Positions 8,614 through 15,822 of a DNA stretch of 27,302 bases are shown one piece after another. Position 1 is the first letter of the stretch. Every line of letters starts with the position of its first letter. This DNA comes from BOG-1184 sp964651515. Lineage in GTDB: Bacteria; Fibrobacterota; Chitinivibrionia; Chitinivibrionales; Chitinispirillaceae. The notes beneath the pieces are model-generated. The model was given only the letters and a program-made list of their open reading frames with translations. It was not told where the DNA came from and made no database searches. The translations under genes and the position numbers were made by a program. The DNA is taken from NCBI GenBank assembly GCA_964651515.1, contig CAZYYB010000038.1, positions 1 to 27,302 on the forward strand, given 5' to 3'.

Positions 8614-10284
8614 ATGCTGGAAATGTCGAATATGAAAATCGGAAAGAGGATGGCCCTCGGGATCGGGATACTGGTGGGATTAACCGTTGTCATCGCCATC
8701 GTCGGCATGTTCGGCATGTCGAGGGTGCGGCAGATATGCGACGACCGGGGCAGCGAACTCCGGCAGATGTCGATGGTGCAGAAGGTCGGCGCGTCGCTCG
8801 ATCGTCTCTACCTGAACATGTGGCAGATCATCGGGGACAAAAAAAACCGGGAGGAGTATAAGACCGCGCTGGAAGAAAAACGCGAAGATTATAAAAAATG
8901 CCTGACCGAGCTGAAGGCCATGCCGCTCTCCGAAGCCAGTAAAAACCTGCTGGGTACCCTTGAGGAAGCAATAGTAAATGCCCGTGATGTCAACAACCAG
9001 TCGATAGGCCTGGCGGACAAGGGGAACGACGATGACGCAATGGCCCTGTTTACCGGTGAGGGTACCCTCAAGAAGAAGGCGATCGACGATGCCGAAACGG
9101 CCATTTACGCCGAACACGAGAGCCAGATCCAGAAGGCCACCGTGCAGGCCGAAGCGGTAACGGCGCAGCTTCGCTGGCTGCTCATCGTCAGCGGCCTCAT
9201 CGCGCTCGCCTTCAGCATTTTTATCGGGGTCACCCTTACCCATGGTATCGTCGAGCCGCTGAGCGTGGCCGTCGGCATCAACGAACGGATTGCGGGCGGC
9301 GACCTTACCGTCGACGCGCGCGAAAAGACGCAGCACCGCAAGGACGAGATCGGCGATCTCGCCCGTTCCATCCACGCCATGTCCGGCAATCTCCGGAAAT
9401 TCGTGCAACAGGTCGCCGGCGGCATCCAGACGCTCGCCTCCTCCTCGACCGAACTTTCGGCCGTTGCGGGGCAGACGGCGGGTAACGTGAAGTCCATGTC
9501 CGAAAAAACCTCGACCGTCGCGGCGGCGGCCGAGGAGTCCAGCGCGAACACCCTGTCGGTAGCGACGAGCATGGAGGAGGCTTCGACCAACCTGGCCTCG
9601 GTGGCGAGCGCAACCGAGGAGATGAGCGCCACGGTGGGCGAGATCGCCTCCAATTCCGAGAAGGCGCGAAACATAAGCGAACAGGCCATGTCGCAGGCGC
9701 AAACCATTTCGGCCATGATGCAGCAGCTCGGCGCCGCGGCGCAGGAGATCGGCAAGGTGACCGAGACCATTACCGATATCTCCTCGCAGACCAACCTCCT
9801 GGCGCTCAATGCGACCATCGAGGCGGCGCGCGCGGGCGCAGCGGGCAAGGGATTCGCGGTCGTGGCCAATGAGATCAAGGAACTGGCGCGGCAGACGGCC
9901 AGCGCGACCGAAGATATCAAGGCCAAGATCGGCGGGGTGCAGAATTCGACGGGCAGCGCCATCGCGGATATCGAGAAGATCGTCGACGTGATAAAAGAGG
10001 TCGGCACCATCGTTTCGAGCATCGCGGCCGCCATCGAGGAGCAGTCGACCGTCACCCGCGACGTTGCCGGGAACATCGCGCAGGCCTCCACGGGCGTCAA
10101 GGATGCCAACGAGCGCATCAACCAGACCGCAACGGTGTCGAAGTCGATCGCGCAGGACATCGCCGGCGTCAGCGGAGCCGTGAGCGAAATCAGCCAGGGC
10201 GGCGAGCAGGTGAAGTCGAGCGCGACCGATCTCTCGAAACTTTCCGAGCAGCTCAGGGAGATGGTCGGGCAGTTCAAGGTATAG
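8614..10284 (+). CDS. Methyl-accepting chemotaxis protein (periplasmic helical-bundle sensor)
   Basis: This 556-residue chemoreceptor has TM1 at ~14-34, a ~150-residue helical periplasmic domain of four-helix-bundle type, TM2 at ~188-210, HAMP at ~211-265 and a long cytoplasmic signalling coiled coil. The conserved tip (SSQTNLLALNATIEAARAG, followed by AAGKGFAVVANEIKEL) lies near residues 390-425. The usual AGE at the tip is AGA, the same as in the second receptor. The C-terminus (GQFKV) has no NWETF-type tether for CheR/CheB. RBS AAAGGAG lies upstream of ATG 8614. A hemerythrin gene follows 53 bases later. The ligand is unknown. Confidence 0.94.
   Translation: MLEMSNMKIGKRMALGIGILVGLTVVIAIVGMFGMSRVRQICDDRGSELRQMSMVQKVGASLDRLYLNMWQIIGDKKNREEYKTALEEKREDYKKCLTELKAMPLSEASKNLLGTLEEAIVNARDVNNQSIGLADKGNDDDAMALFTGEGTLKKKAIDDAETAIYAEHESQIQKATVQAEAVTAQLRWLLIVSGLIALAFSIFIGVTLTHGIVEPLSVAVGINERIAGGDLTVDAREKTQHRKDEIGDLARSIHAMSGNLRKFVQQVAGGIQTLASSSTELSAVAGQTAGNVKSMSEKTSTVAAAAEESSANTLSVATSMEEASTNLASVASATEEMSATVGEIASNSEKARNISEQAMSQAQTISAMMQQLGAAAQEIGKVTETITDISSQTNLLALNATIEAARAGAAGKGFAVVANEIKELARQTASATEDIKAKIGGVQNSTGSAIADIEKIVDVIKEVGTIVSSIAAAIEEQSTVTRDVAGNIAQASTGVKDANERINQTATVSKSIAQDIAGVSGAVSEISQGGEQVKSSATDLSKLSEQLREMVGQFKV
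9736..9827 (+). repeat. 92-nt near-identical direct repeat in MCP gene 1
   Basis: This stretch encodes the MCP hairpin-tip core. It matches 11951-12042 with a single mismatch (T/C at 9777), a level well above the flanking parts of the two receptor genes. Confidence 0.9.
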
Positions 10285-10337
10285 GGATAAAGAATAGCAA
10301 CGGAAATCCGGCACGGTTATTAACGGAGGGATATCGT

Positions 10338-10748
10338 ATGCTGATTGATTGGGCTCCAAATCTGAGCGTGAACATCGATAAAATCGACGGCGAGCATAAA
10401 AAGCTGATCGACATGATCAACAGTCTTCACGACGCGATGAAGAGCGGCAACAGCAAAACCAGGCTGGGCTGGCTGCTCAATGAACTCGTCGGCTATGCGG
10501 CGGTACATTTCGGCACCGAAGAGCACCTCATGGAGCGGTATGCCTACCCGTCGACCATGACCCACAAGCTGGAACATATTAATTTCGTCAAGCAGGTCAA
10601 CGAGTTCAAGGGCCGGTTTGACAACGGTAAGGCCATGCTCTCGATGGAGGTCATGACGTTCCTGAGCAACTGGCTGAAAAACCACATCGTGAAAACCGAC
10701 AAGCAGTACAGCGCATACTTTATCGAACACGGCGTTAAACTGGCGTAA
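10338..10748 (+). CDS. Bacteriohemerythrin 1
   Basis: This 136-residue single-domain protein has the complete diiron ligand set: H20, H57, E61, H76, H80, H116 and D121. This is the spacing of O2-binding bacteriohemerythrins, which bind O2 reversibly at a non-heme diiron centre in the cytoplasm. There is no signal peptide. RBS GGAGGG ends 7 bases before ATG. It sits directly after MCP gene 1 and before MCP gene 2, in the same operon. That points to local O2 delivery, storage or sensing linked to the receptors, though this is inference. Desulfovibrio DcrH, an MCP with a fused hemerythrin domain, is a precedent for the partnership. Confidence 0.95.
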   Translation: MLIDWAPNLSVNIDKIDGEHKKLIDMINSLHDAMKSGNSKTRLGWLLNELVGYAAVHFGTEEHLMERYAYPSTMTHKLEHINFVKQVNEFKGRFDNGKAMLSMEVMTFLSNWLKNHIVKTDKQYSAYFIEHGVKLA

Positions 10749-10822
10749 CGCGGGCAGTCGTCATAAAGGGAATGATCGGACCACCGGTGGCGCTATGTGC
10801 CCCGAAGAGAAAGAACGACCCC

Positions 10823-12853
10823 ATGCTGAATCTGACGAATATGAAAATCGGCCGACGAATCGCCACTGGCTTCGGTACGCTCGTGGTTCTTCTCATGATC
10901 ACGACCATTCTGTCATGGTGGGGTAACGGCGCCGTAAAGACGAAAATGGGCGATTCGCTTGAAGAGTCCGGCAAGATTTCTCTTATACGTCAGGCTGCCG
11001 GTGAAATCGACGAGGTGTACCTGAACCTGTGGACCATTCTCGGGCTCCCCGATCCTGCGCAGCGGGAGCAGCAGAAGGCATGCATCGCCGATCATCGGGC
11101 GGTGTATGTAAAGATTCTCGCCGATCTGCATGCGAGGACCGGTACCGAAACCGGGCGGGCACTGCTTGCTAAACTGGACGATGCCCTTCTGGCTGCCAGG
11201 GCGGTGAATAATCGGGTGGTCGACGAGGGCATGAACGGCCGGCAGGCCGAGGGGCGGGAGCTGTTCGCCCGGGAGGGGAACACCGGAAAAGCGGAAATCT
11301 ACCGGTGTATCGGCAACATCATCGCCTGGCGCGAAGCCCGGATACAGGAGGCCGATGCGGCAGCGGGGGCGATGGCGGCGCGCATGAAATGGCTTACCCT
11401 CACCTGCACTTTTCTGGCACTGCTCATAGCGGTATTCCTGTCAATTTTTATCACGCGGAGCGTCAGCGGTCCGATCGCGACGAGCGTATCGCTGCTCAAT
11501 AAAATCGGCGGCGGAGACTTCAGGGATGAGGTGCCTCTTGATCTCCGCGAACGCAGGGATGAAGCGGGAGAACTTGGCAGATCGATGCACGAACTCAACG
11601 GCGCCATGCGTAAATCGTTTATGCAGATGCAGAACGAGGTAGGAACACTTGCCGCCTCCTCGTTGGAGCTTGCGGCGGTATCCAAGGGTCTGTCGGCATG
11701 GACGCATGATACCACATCCCGGTCCGATGCAGTGGCAAAAACCACCGGAGAGATGCGCGAGAACAGCGGTGCGGTGGCGACAAGCATGGAAACAGCGTCA
11801 AGCAACCTTTCTTCGGTGGCAAGTGCAACCGAGGAGCTGAGCGCCACGGTCGGTGAAATAGCTTCCAATGCGGAAAAGGCGCGATCGATAAGCGAGCAGG
11901 CAATGGAGCAGTCTCAGAGCATCTCCGCGACCATGCGCGATCTCGGTGCGGCGGCGCAGGAGATCGGCAAGGTGACCGAGACCATTACCGACATCTCCTC
12001 GCAGACCAACCTCCTGGCGCTCAATGCGACCATCGAGGCGGCACGCGCCGGGGCCGCAGGAAAAGGCTTCGCCGTGGTAGCGAATGAAATCAAGGAACTG
12101 GCCCGCCAGACCGCCGCGGCAACCGAAGACATCAAGGCGAAAATCGAGGGCGTGCAGCGTTCATCCGGAAGCGCCATCACGGACATCGAAACGATCGGCG
12201 GCATCATCCGCGAGGTCGGCGGGATCGTGACGACCATCGCGGCGGCAATCGAGGAACAGGCGACCGTGACGCGGGACGTTGCCGGAAACATTGCCCAGGC
12301 GTCCGCCCGGGTCAGGGAAGCCAACGACCGAATCGCCCGGTCGGTGACCCAAACCGAATCCGTAACCTCCGAAATTGCCGGCGTCAATGTCGCAACGGCA
12401 TGGATGAACAGGGAAAGCGACAATGTGAATGCCTATGCCGAAAGCTATCTCAAGCTGGCCGGACATCTGCAGGCGGTAGGTGCAAGGTTCTTGATCACCC
12501 GATCCTCGCTCGATGTCGGGCTCATCAAAAAAGGCCACATCCAGTGGCGTATCAAAATTTTCGAGATGCTCGAAGGGCGCCTGACCCTGCATGCGGAAGA
12601 GGTCGCCGATCACCGTGGATGCGCGCTCGGAAAGTGGTACTACGGGGAGGCATCAACAAGCCTGCGGCATCTGCCGGTTTTTGAAACTATCGGGGAACGT
12701 CACCGGCTGTTTCATGAAAGCGTCCGCGAGATAGTCACCTTGTGGAACAACGGCAAAAAGGATGAGGCGCATACGCGATATGTGCACCTTTCCTCGCAGA
12801 CCGACGATCTTATTAATTTGCTCGATGCAATGAATATCGCCTCGATCGGATAA
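10823..12853 (+). CDS. Methyl-accepting chemotaxis protein with C-terminal CZB zinc-binding domain
   Basis: This 676-residue receptor begins like MCP 1 (MLNLTNMKIGRR versus MLEMSNMKIGKR), which decides the start at 10823 rather than the in-frame ATG at 10772. TM1 is at ~13-33, the helical periplasmic sensor follows, TM2 is at ~189-210, then HAMP and the signalling coil with the tip near 383-425. The extra C-terminal domain (~543-673) is a CZB domain with likely zinc ligands H572 (GHIQW), C600 (CALGKWYYG), H627 and H631 (HRLFH). In known systems CZB senses zinc or oxidants such as HOCl through its Cys. A perfect palindrome CCACCGGTGG (10781-10790) lies in the 74-base gap upstream. It is followed by hemerythrin 2. 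Confidence 0.94.
   Translation: MLNLTNMKIGRRIATGFGTLVVLLMITTILSWWGNGAVKTKMGDSLEESGKISLIRQAAGEIDEVYLNLWTILGLPDPAQREQQKACIADHRAVYVKILADLHARTGTETGRALLAKLDDALLAARAVNNRVVDEGMNGRQAEGRELFAREGNTGKAEIYRCIGNIIAWREARIQEADAAAGAMAARMKWLTLTCTFLALLIAVFLSIFITRSVSGPIATSVSLLNKIGGGDFRDEVPLDLRERRDEAGELGRSMHELNGAMRKSFMQMQNEVGTLAASSLELAAVSKGLSAWTHDTTSRSDAVAKTTGEMRENSGAVATSMETASSNLSSVASATEELSATVGEIASNAEKARSISEQAMEQSQSISATMRDLGAAAQEIGKVTETITDISSQTNLLALNATIEAARAGAAGKGFAVVANEIKELARQTAAATEDIKAKIEGVQRSSGSAITDIETIGGIIREVGGIVTTIAAAIEEQATVTRDVAGNIAQASARVREANDRIARSVTQTESVTSEIAGVNVATAWMNRESDNVNAYAESYLKLAGHLQAVGARFLITRSSLDVGLIKKGHIQWRIKIFEMLEGRLTLHAEEVADHRGCALGKWYYGEASTSLRHLPVFETIGERHRLFHESVREIVTLWNNGKKDEAHTRYVHLSSQTDDLINLLDAMNIASIG
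11951..12042 (+). repeat. 92-nt near-identical direct repeat in MCP gene 2
   Basis: This is the partner of 9736-9827, with one mismatch over 92 bases, and encodes the same hairpin-tip segment. Identity falls off just downstream (synonymous changes at glycine and alanine codons), so the match is a discrete block. Confidence 0.9.
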
Positions 12854-12887
12854 TGAATAATCGGGATTTTTTTATAATGAGGACGGC

Positions 12888-13298
12888 ATGCTGATCGAAT
12901 GGACGGACGCCCTGAGCGTTAACATCGCGGAGATCGACGGACAGCACCAAAAGCTGGTCGCACTCCTGAACGGCCTGCATGAGGCGACGCTGCACGCGGG
13001 GCATGACGTTCCGCTCGGGAAACTTTTCGACGAGCTGCTCGAATATGCCGCGGTGCACTTCAACGCCGAGGAAAAGCTCATGGAGCGGTACGGCTTTCCC
13101 GAACTGCCGCCGCACCGGGCCGAGCATGAGAAATTCGTGCGGCAGGTGGTCGGATTCAAAGGGTTGCAGGAGTTCGAATTCTATTCAAAGTTTCTCTCGA
13201 AAGACCTTTTGACGTTCCTGCAGCACTGGCTGCAAACGCACATCATGAAAACCGATAAACTCTATGCTCCCTTTCTTAATGAACGGGGCATACGATAA
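12888..13298 (+). CDS. Bacteriohemerythrin 2
   Basis: This 136-residue single-domain hemerythrin has all seven ligands: H20, H57, E61, H76, H80, H118 and D123. It shares its N-terminus (MLI-[DE]-W, LSVNI, EIDGQH) and AAVHF/LMERY segments with hemerythrin 1, so the two are likely paralogues. RBS GAGG (12879-12882) lies 5 bases before ATG. It is the second of two MCP-hemerythrin pairs in tandem. It has no signal peptide and is predicted cytoplasmic. Confidence 0.95.
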   Translation: MLIEWTDALSVNIAEIDGQHQKLVALLNGLHEATLHAGHDVPLGKLFDELLEYAAVHFNAEEKLMERYGFPELPPHRAEHEKFVRQVVGFKGLQEFEFYSKFLSKDLLTFLQHWLQTHIMKTDKLYAPFLNERGIR

Positions 13299-13351
13299 CC
13301 GGCTATCGCAGTCCCGCCGGATTACCGGACACCAGTAAAGGATGGGAATTT

Positions 13352-13849
13352 ATGTCTGCACCAGAAACGGAAACGCTCGACGACACGAGGCTCATTGCCA
13401 CCTTTCTTCTGGGCGAGGGCCTCTTCGGCATCGATACGGCGCTCATCCAGGAAGTCGTGAAGGTCGGCGCCCTGACGCCGGTTCATCACGCACCCGGCTA
13501 TGTCATGGGGATCCGGAACCTTCGCGGCAAGATCGTGACGGTCATCGACCTGCAGGCGCGCCTGGAACTCGGCGTTGCCGATTTGACAGATGAGAGCAGG
13601 GTTCTCATCGTGGAAAACGGGGGGGAGCCGGTCGGGCTCGTCGTCGACGGCGTCTCGGACACCATTGCGATGAATAGTGCTGAAATCAAGCCGCCTCCTC
13701 CGGGGCTTCACGGCATTCAGGGCCGGAACCTGCTGGGCGTGCATCGCAGCGGCGATCGGCTCATCGCCCTGCTCGATTCCACCGTCATTCTCCAGGCAGA
13801 AGAGGAACGCTCCGACGACCTGGCCATCAAGGAGCAGAAACTTCCGTGA
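13352..13849 (+). CDS. cheW: Chemotaxis coupling protein CheW
   Basis: This 165-residue CheW-like protein has the typical MGIRNLRGKIVTVIDLQARL core (about residues 51-70) and a VGLVVDGVSD segment near 91-100. CheW bridges CheA P5 and receptor tips in the array. It is preceded by AAAGGATGGG. Its TGA stop overlaps the GTG start of cheB by four bases (GTGA), so translation is probably coupled. The C-terminal tail is acidic and slightly extended. Confidence 0.95.
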   Translation: MSAPETETLDDTRLIATFLLGEGLFGIDTALIQEVVKVGALTPVHHAPGYVMGIRNLRGKIVTVIDLQARLELGVADLTDESRVLIVENGGEPVGLVVDGVSDTIAMNSAEIKPPPPGLHGIQGRNLLGVHRSGDRLIALLDSTVILQAEEERSDDLAIKEQKLP

Positions 13850-14970
13850 ATTCACTCCGTGTTTTAGTCGCCGACGATTCCGTCCTCTTCCGGCGCGTCC
13901 TGACCGAGGTTCTCGGATCGCTCCCGCAGGTGGAGGTTCTTGGCAGCGCGTCGAACGGGAAACTGGCGCTCTCCAAAATCCGGGAGCTCCAGCCCGATCT
14001 TTTGACCCTGGACATGGAAATGCCCGAGATGGACGGGCTGGCGGTCCTGGATGAGCTGCGCCGGTCGGGAAACAGGACATCGGTCATCGTGGTCAGCGCC
14101 ATAACAAAACATGGCGGACAGGTGACGATGAAGGCGCTGGAAAAGGGCGCCTTCGATTTTATCACGAAACCCGAAGCGCTTTCACCGGCAGAGAGTAAGG
14201 AATCAATACGGCGGGAGCTGGCGCCGCGCCTGCGCGCGCTGGCGCACCGTCTCGAAATACGCAGCATTCTGAAGATCGCTCCGGTCGACGAAAACGGGAA
14301 ACCGGGCTCTTCTGTCAAGGTGCCGGCGAAATCCGGAGAGCCCGTTGCCGGCGGGGCGCGCAAAGCCCGCCCGGTTGCGCTCTCACGGCCCGAGATGGTG
14401 CTCATCGGCGTCTCCACGGGAGGACCGAGCGCGCTTTCGCGCGTGATACCGGCCATTCCCGCGGATATCGGCGTCCCGATCCTCATCGTCCAGCACATGC
14501 CGCCTATTTTCACGCAGTCGCTCGCCGAGAGCCTGGCATCGCGAAGCGCCATTGCGGTGCGCGAAGCGGCCGACAGCGAGGTACTCCGGCCCAATACCGC
14601 GTACATCGCTCCGGGCGGCCGCCAGATGCGGATCATCGCGGGATTCCAGGGTGACAAGGTGATACAGATCACCGACGATCCGCCGGAAAACAACTGCAAA
14701 CCCGCGGTCGATTACCTTTTCCGTTCGGCGGCGTCGAGTTTTCCCGGCCGTGCCTCGGCCGTTATCCTGACCGGGATGGGAAGCGACGGGACCATCGGGC
14801 TGCGGCTCCTCAAGCGTCACGGCTGCTTTGTGATCGCCCAGGACGAGGCAACGAGCGTTGTCTACGGCATGCCCAAGGCCGCTCTCGATTCCGGAACGGT
14901 CGACGTGGTCCTGCCGATCGACGCCATCGCACAACGGATCACCTCGTCGGTGCGGGGAATTGCCGGATGA
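13846..14970 (+). CDS. cheB: Chemotaxis response regulator protein-glutamate methylesterase CheB
   Basis: This 374-residue protein starts with GTG, overlapping cheW. Its receiver (1-~125) has D10, D11, phosphoacceptor D56 in LTLDMEMPEMDG and K108 in ITKPE. A ~60-residue linker leads to the methylesterase domain (~183-374) with catalytic triad S190 (GVSTGG), H217 (VQHMP) and D314 (GMGSDG). It removes methyl groups from, or deamidates, receptor glutamines when phosphorylated, and gives adaptation together with CheR. It overlaps cheR by four bases (ATGA). Confidence 0.97.
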   Translation: MNSLRVLVADDSVLFRRVLTEVLGSLPQVEVLGSASNGKLALSKIRELQPDLLTLDMEMPEMDGLAVLDELRRSGNRTSVIVVSAITKHGGQVTMKALEKGAFDFITKPEALSPAESKESIRRELAPRLRALAHRLEIRSILKIAPVDENGKPGSSVKVPAKSGEPVAGGARKARPVALSRPEMVLIGVSTGGPSALSRVIPAIPADIGVPILIVQHMPPIFTQSLAESLASRSAIAVREAADSEVLRPNTAYIAPGGRQMRIIAGFQGDKVIQITDDPPENNCKPAVDYLFRSAASSFPGRASAVILTGMGSDGTIGLRLLKRHGCFVIAQDEATSVVYGMPKAALDSGTVDVVLPIDAIAQRITSSVRGIAG

Positions 14971-15809
14971 GCGTTTCGCCGACAGCCGAAGAAGTAGCCG
15001 CCTGGGGCGGCTATATCAAGAACATCTGCGGCATCAGCCTTGACGCTTCAAAAGGATATCTCATTGAGACCAGGCTTGCGTCTCTTATCAGGGAAACGGG
15101 GGCAAAGGGGTTTTCCGAGCTTTTGGCAAAGGTCAAGTCCGATTTCTCCCATGGATTCCGCCGGAAGGTCATCGACAATATTACCACCAACGAGACCTCC
15201 TTTTTTCGCGATGCTTCGCCCTTCGATCTCCTGCAATACAAGATCGTCCCGGAGTGCATCGACCGGAAAAACCGTGCCGGGCTGAAGCCCGTTCCGATCC
15301 GTATCTGGAGCGCCGCCTGCTCGACGGGCCAGGAGGCGTACAGTACCGGGATCGTCCTGCGGGAGCTCCTCGGCGATTTCCGCGGGTACGATCCGCGCAT
15401 CCTCGGAACCGACATTTCGGACAAGGCGGTTGCCGCGGCGAGCTACGGCATGTTCAGCAAGTTCGATCTGGACCGCGGCATGACGTCCGACCGGATCGTC
15501 CGGTATTTCACCCCGAATAAGGACGGCCGGTGGAAAATCCGCGACGAAATCCGCGCCCTGGCCACGTTCAGGGTCATGAATCTTCTCGAACCCTTCGCGT
15601 TTCCCCAGCCTTTCGACATCATCTTCTGCCGGAACGTCGCTATTTACTTTACCGAAACCGATAAGACGCGCCTTTTCAGGAATCTCGCCCGATGCCTGGC
15701 CAAGGATGGGTGCCTCATCATCGGCTCGACCGAGTCCATAGCCGGCATCTGTCCTGAATTTGAACCGAAGCGCCACCTGCGATCGGTCTATTACCAGCTC
15801 AAAGGGTGA
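14967..15809 (+). CDS. cheR: Chemotaxis protein methyltransferase CheR
   Basis: This 280-residue protein has the CheR helical N-domain with TTNETSFFRD (about 72-81). The SAM-binding domain has IWSAACSTGQEAYS, GTDIS and FCRNVAIYF (usually FCRNVLIYF). It methylates receptor glutamates using S-adenosylmethionine. Its ATG overlaps the cheB stop. It has no TPR extension, and neither receptor in the window carries a pentapeptide tether, so CheR probably docks directly on the methylation region. Confidence 0.97.
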   Translation: MSVSPTAEEVAAWGGYIKNICGISLDASKGYLIETRLASLIRETGAKGFSELLAKVKSDFSHGFRRKVIDNITTNETSFFRDASPFDLLQYKIVPECIDRKNRAGLKPVPIRIWSAACSTGQEAYSTGIVLRELLGDFRGYDPRILGTDISDKAVAAASYGMFSKFDLDRGMTSDRIVRYFTPNKDGRWKIRDEIRALATFRVMNLLEPFAFPQPFDIIFCRNVAIYFTETDKTRLFRNLARCLAKDGCLIIGSTESIAGICPEFEPKRHLRSVYYQLKG

Positions 15810-15822
15810 TTGCGGAGCGCTC

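Noticed and set aside
10772..10822. Upstream start for the second MCP
   Set aside because: The 17 added residues are unlike receptor N-termini, and the purine stretch is too close to that ATG. The 10823 start aligns with the first MCP.
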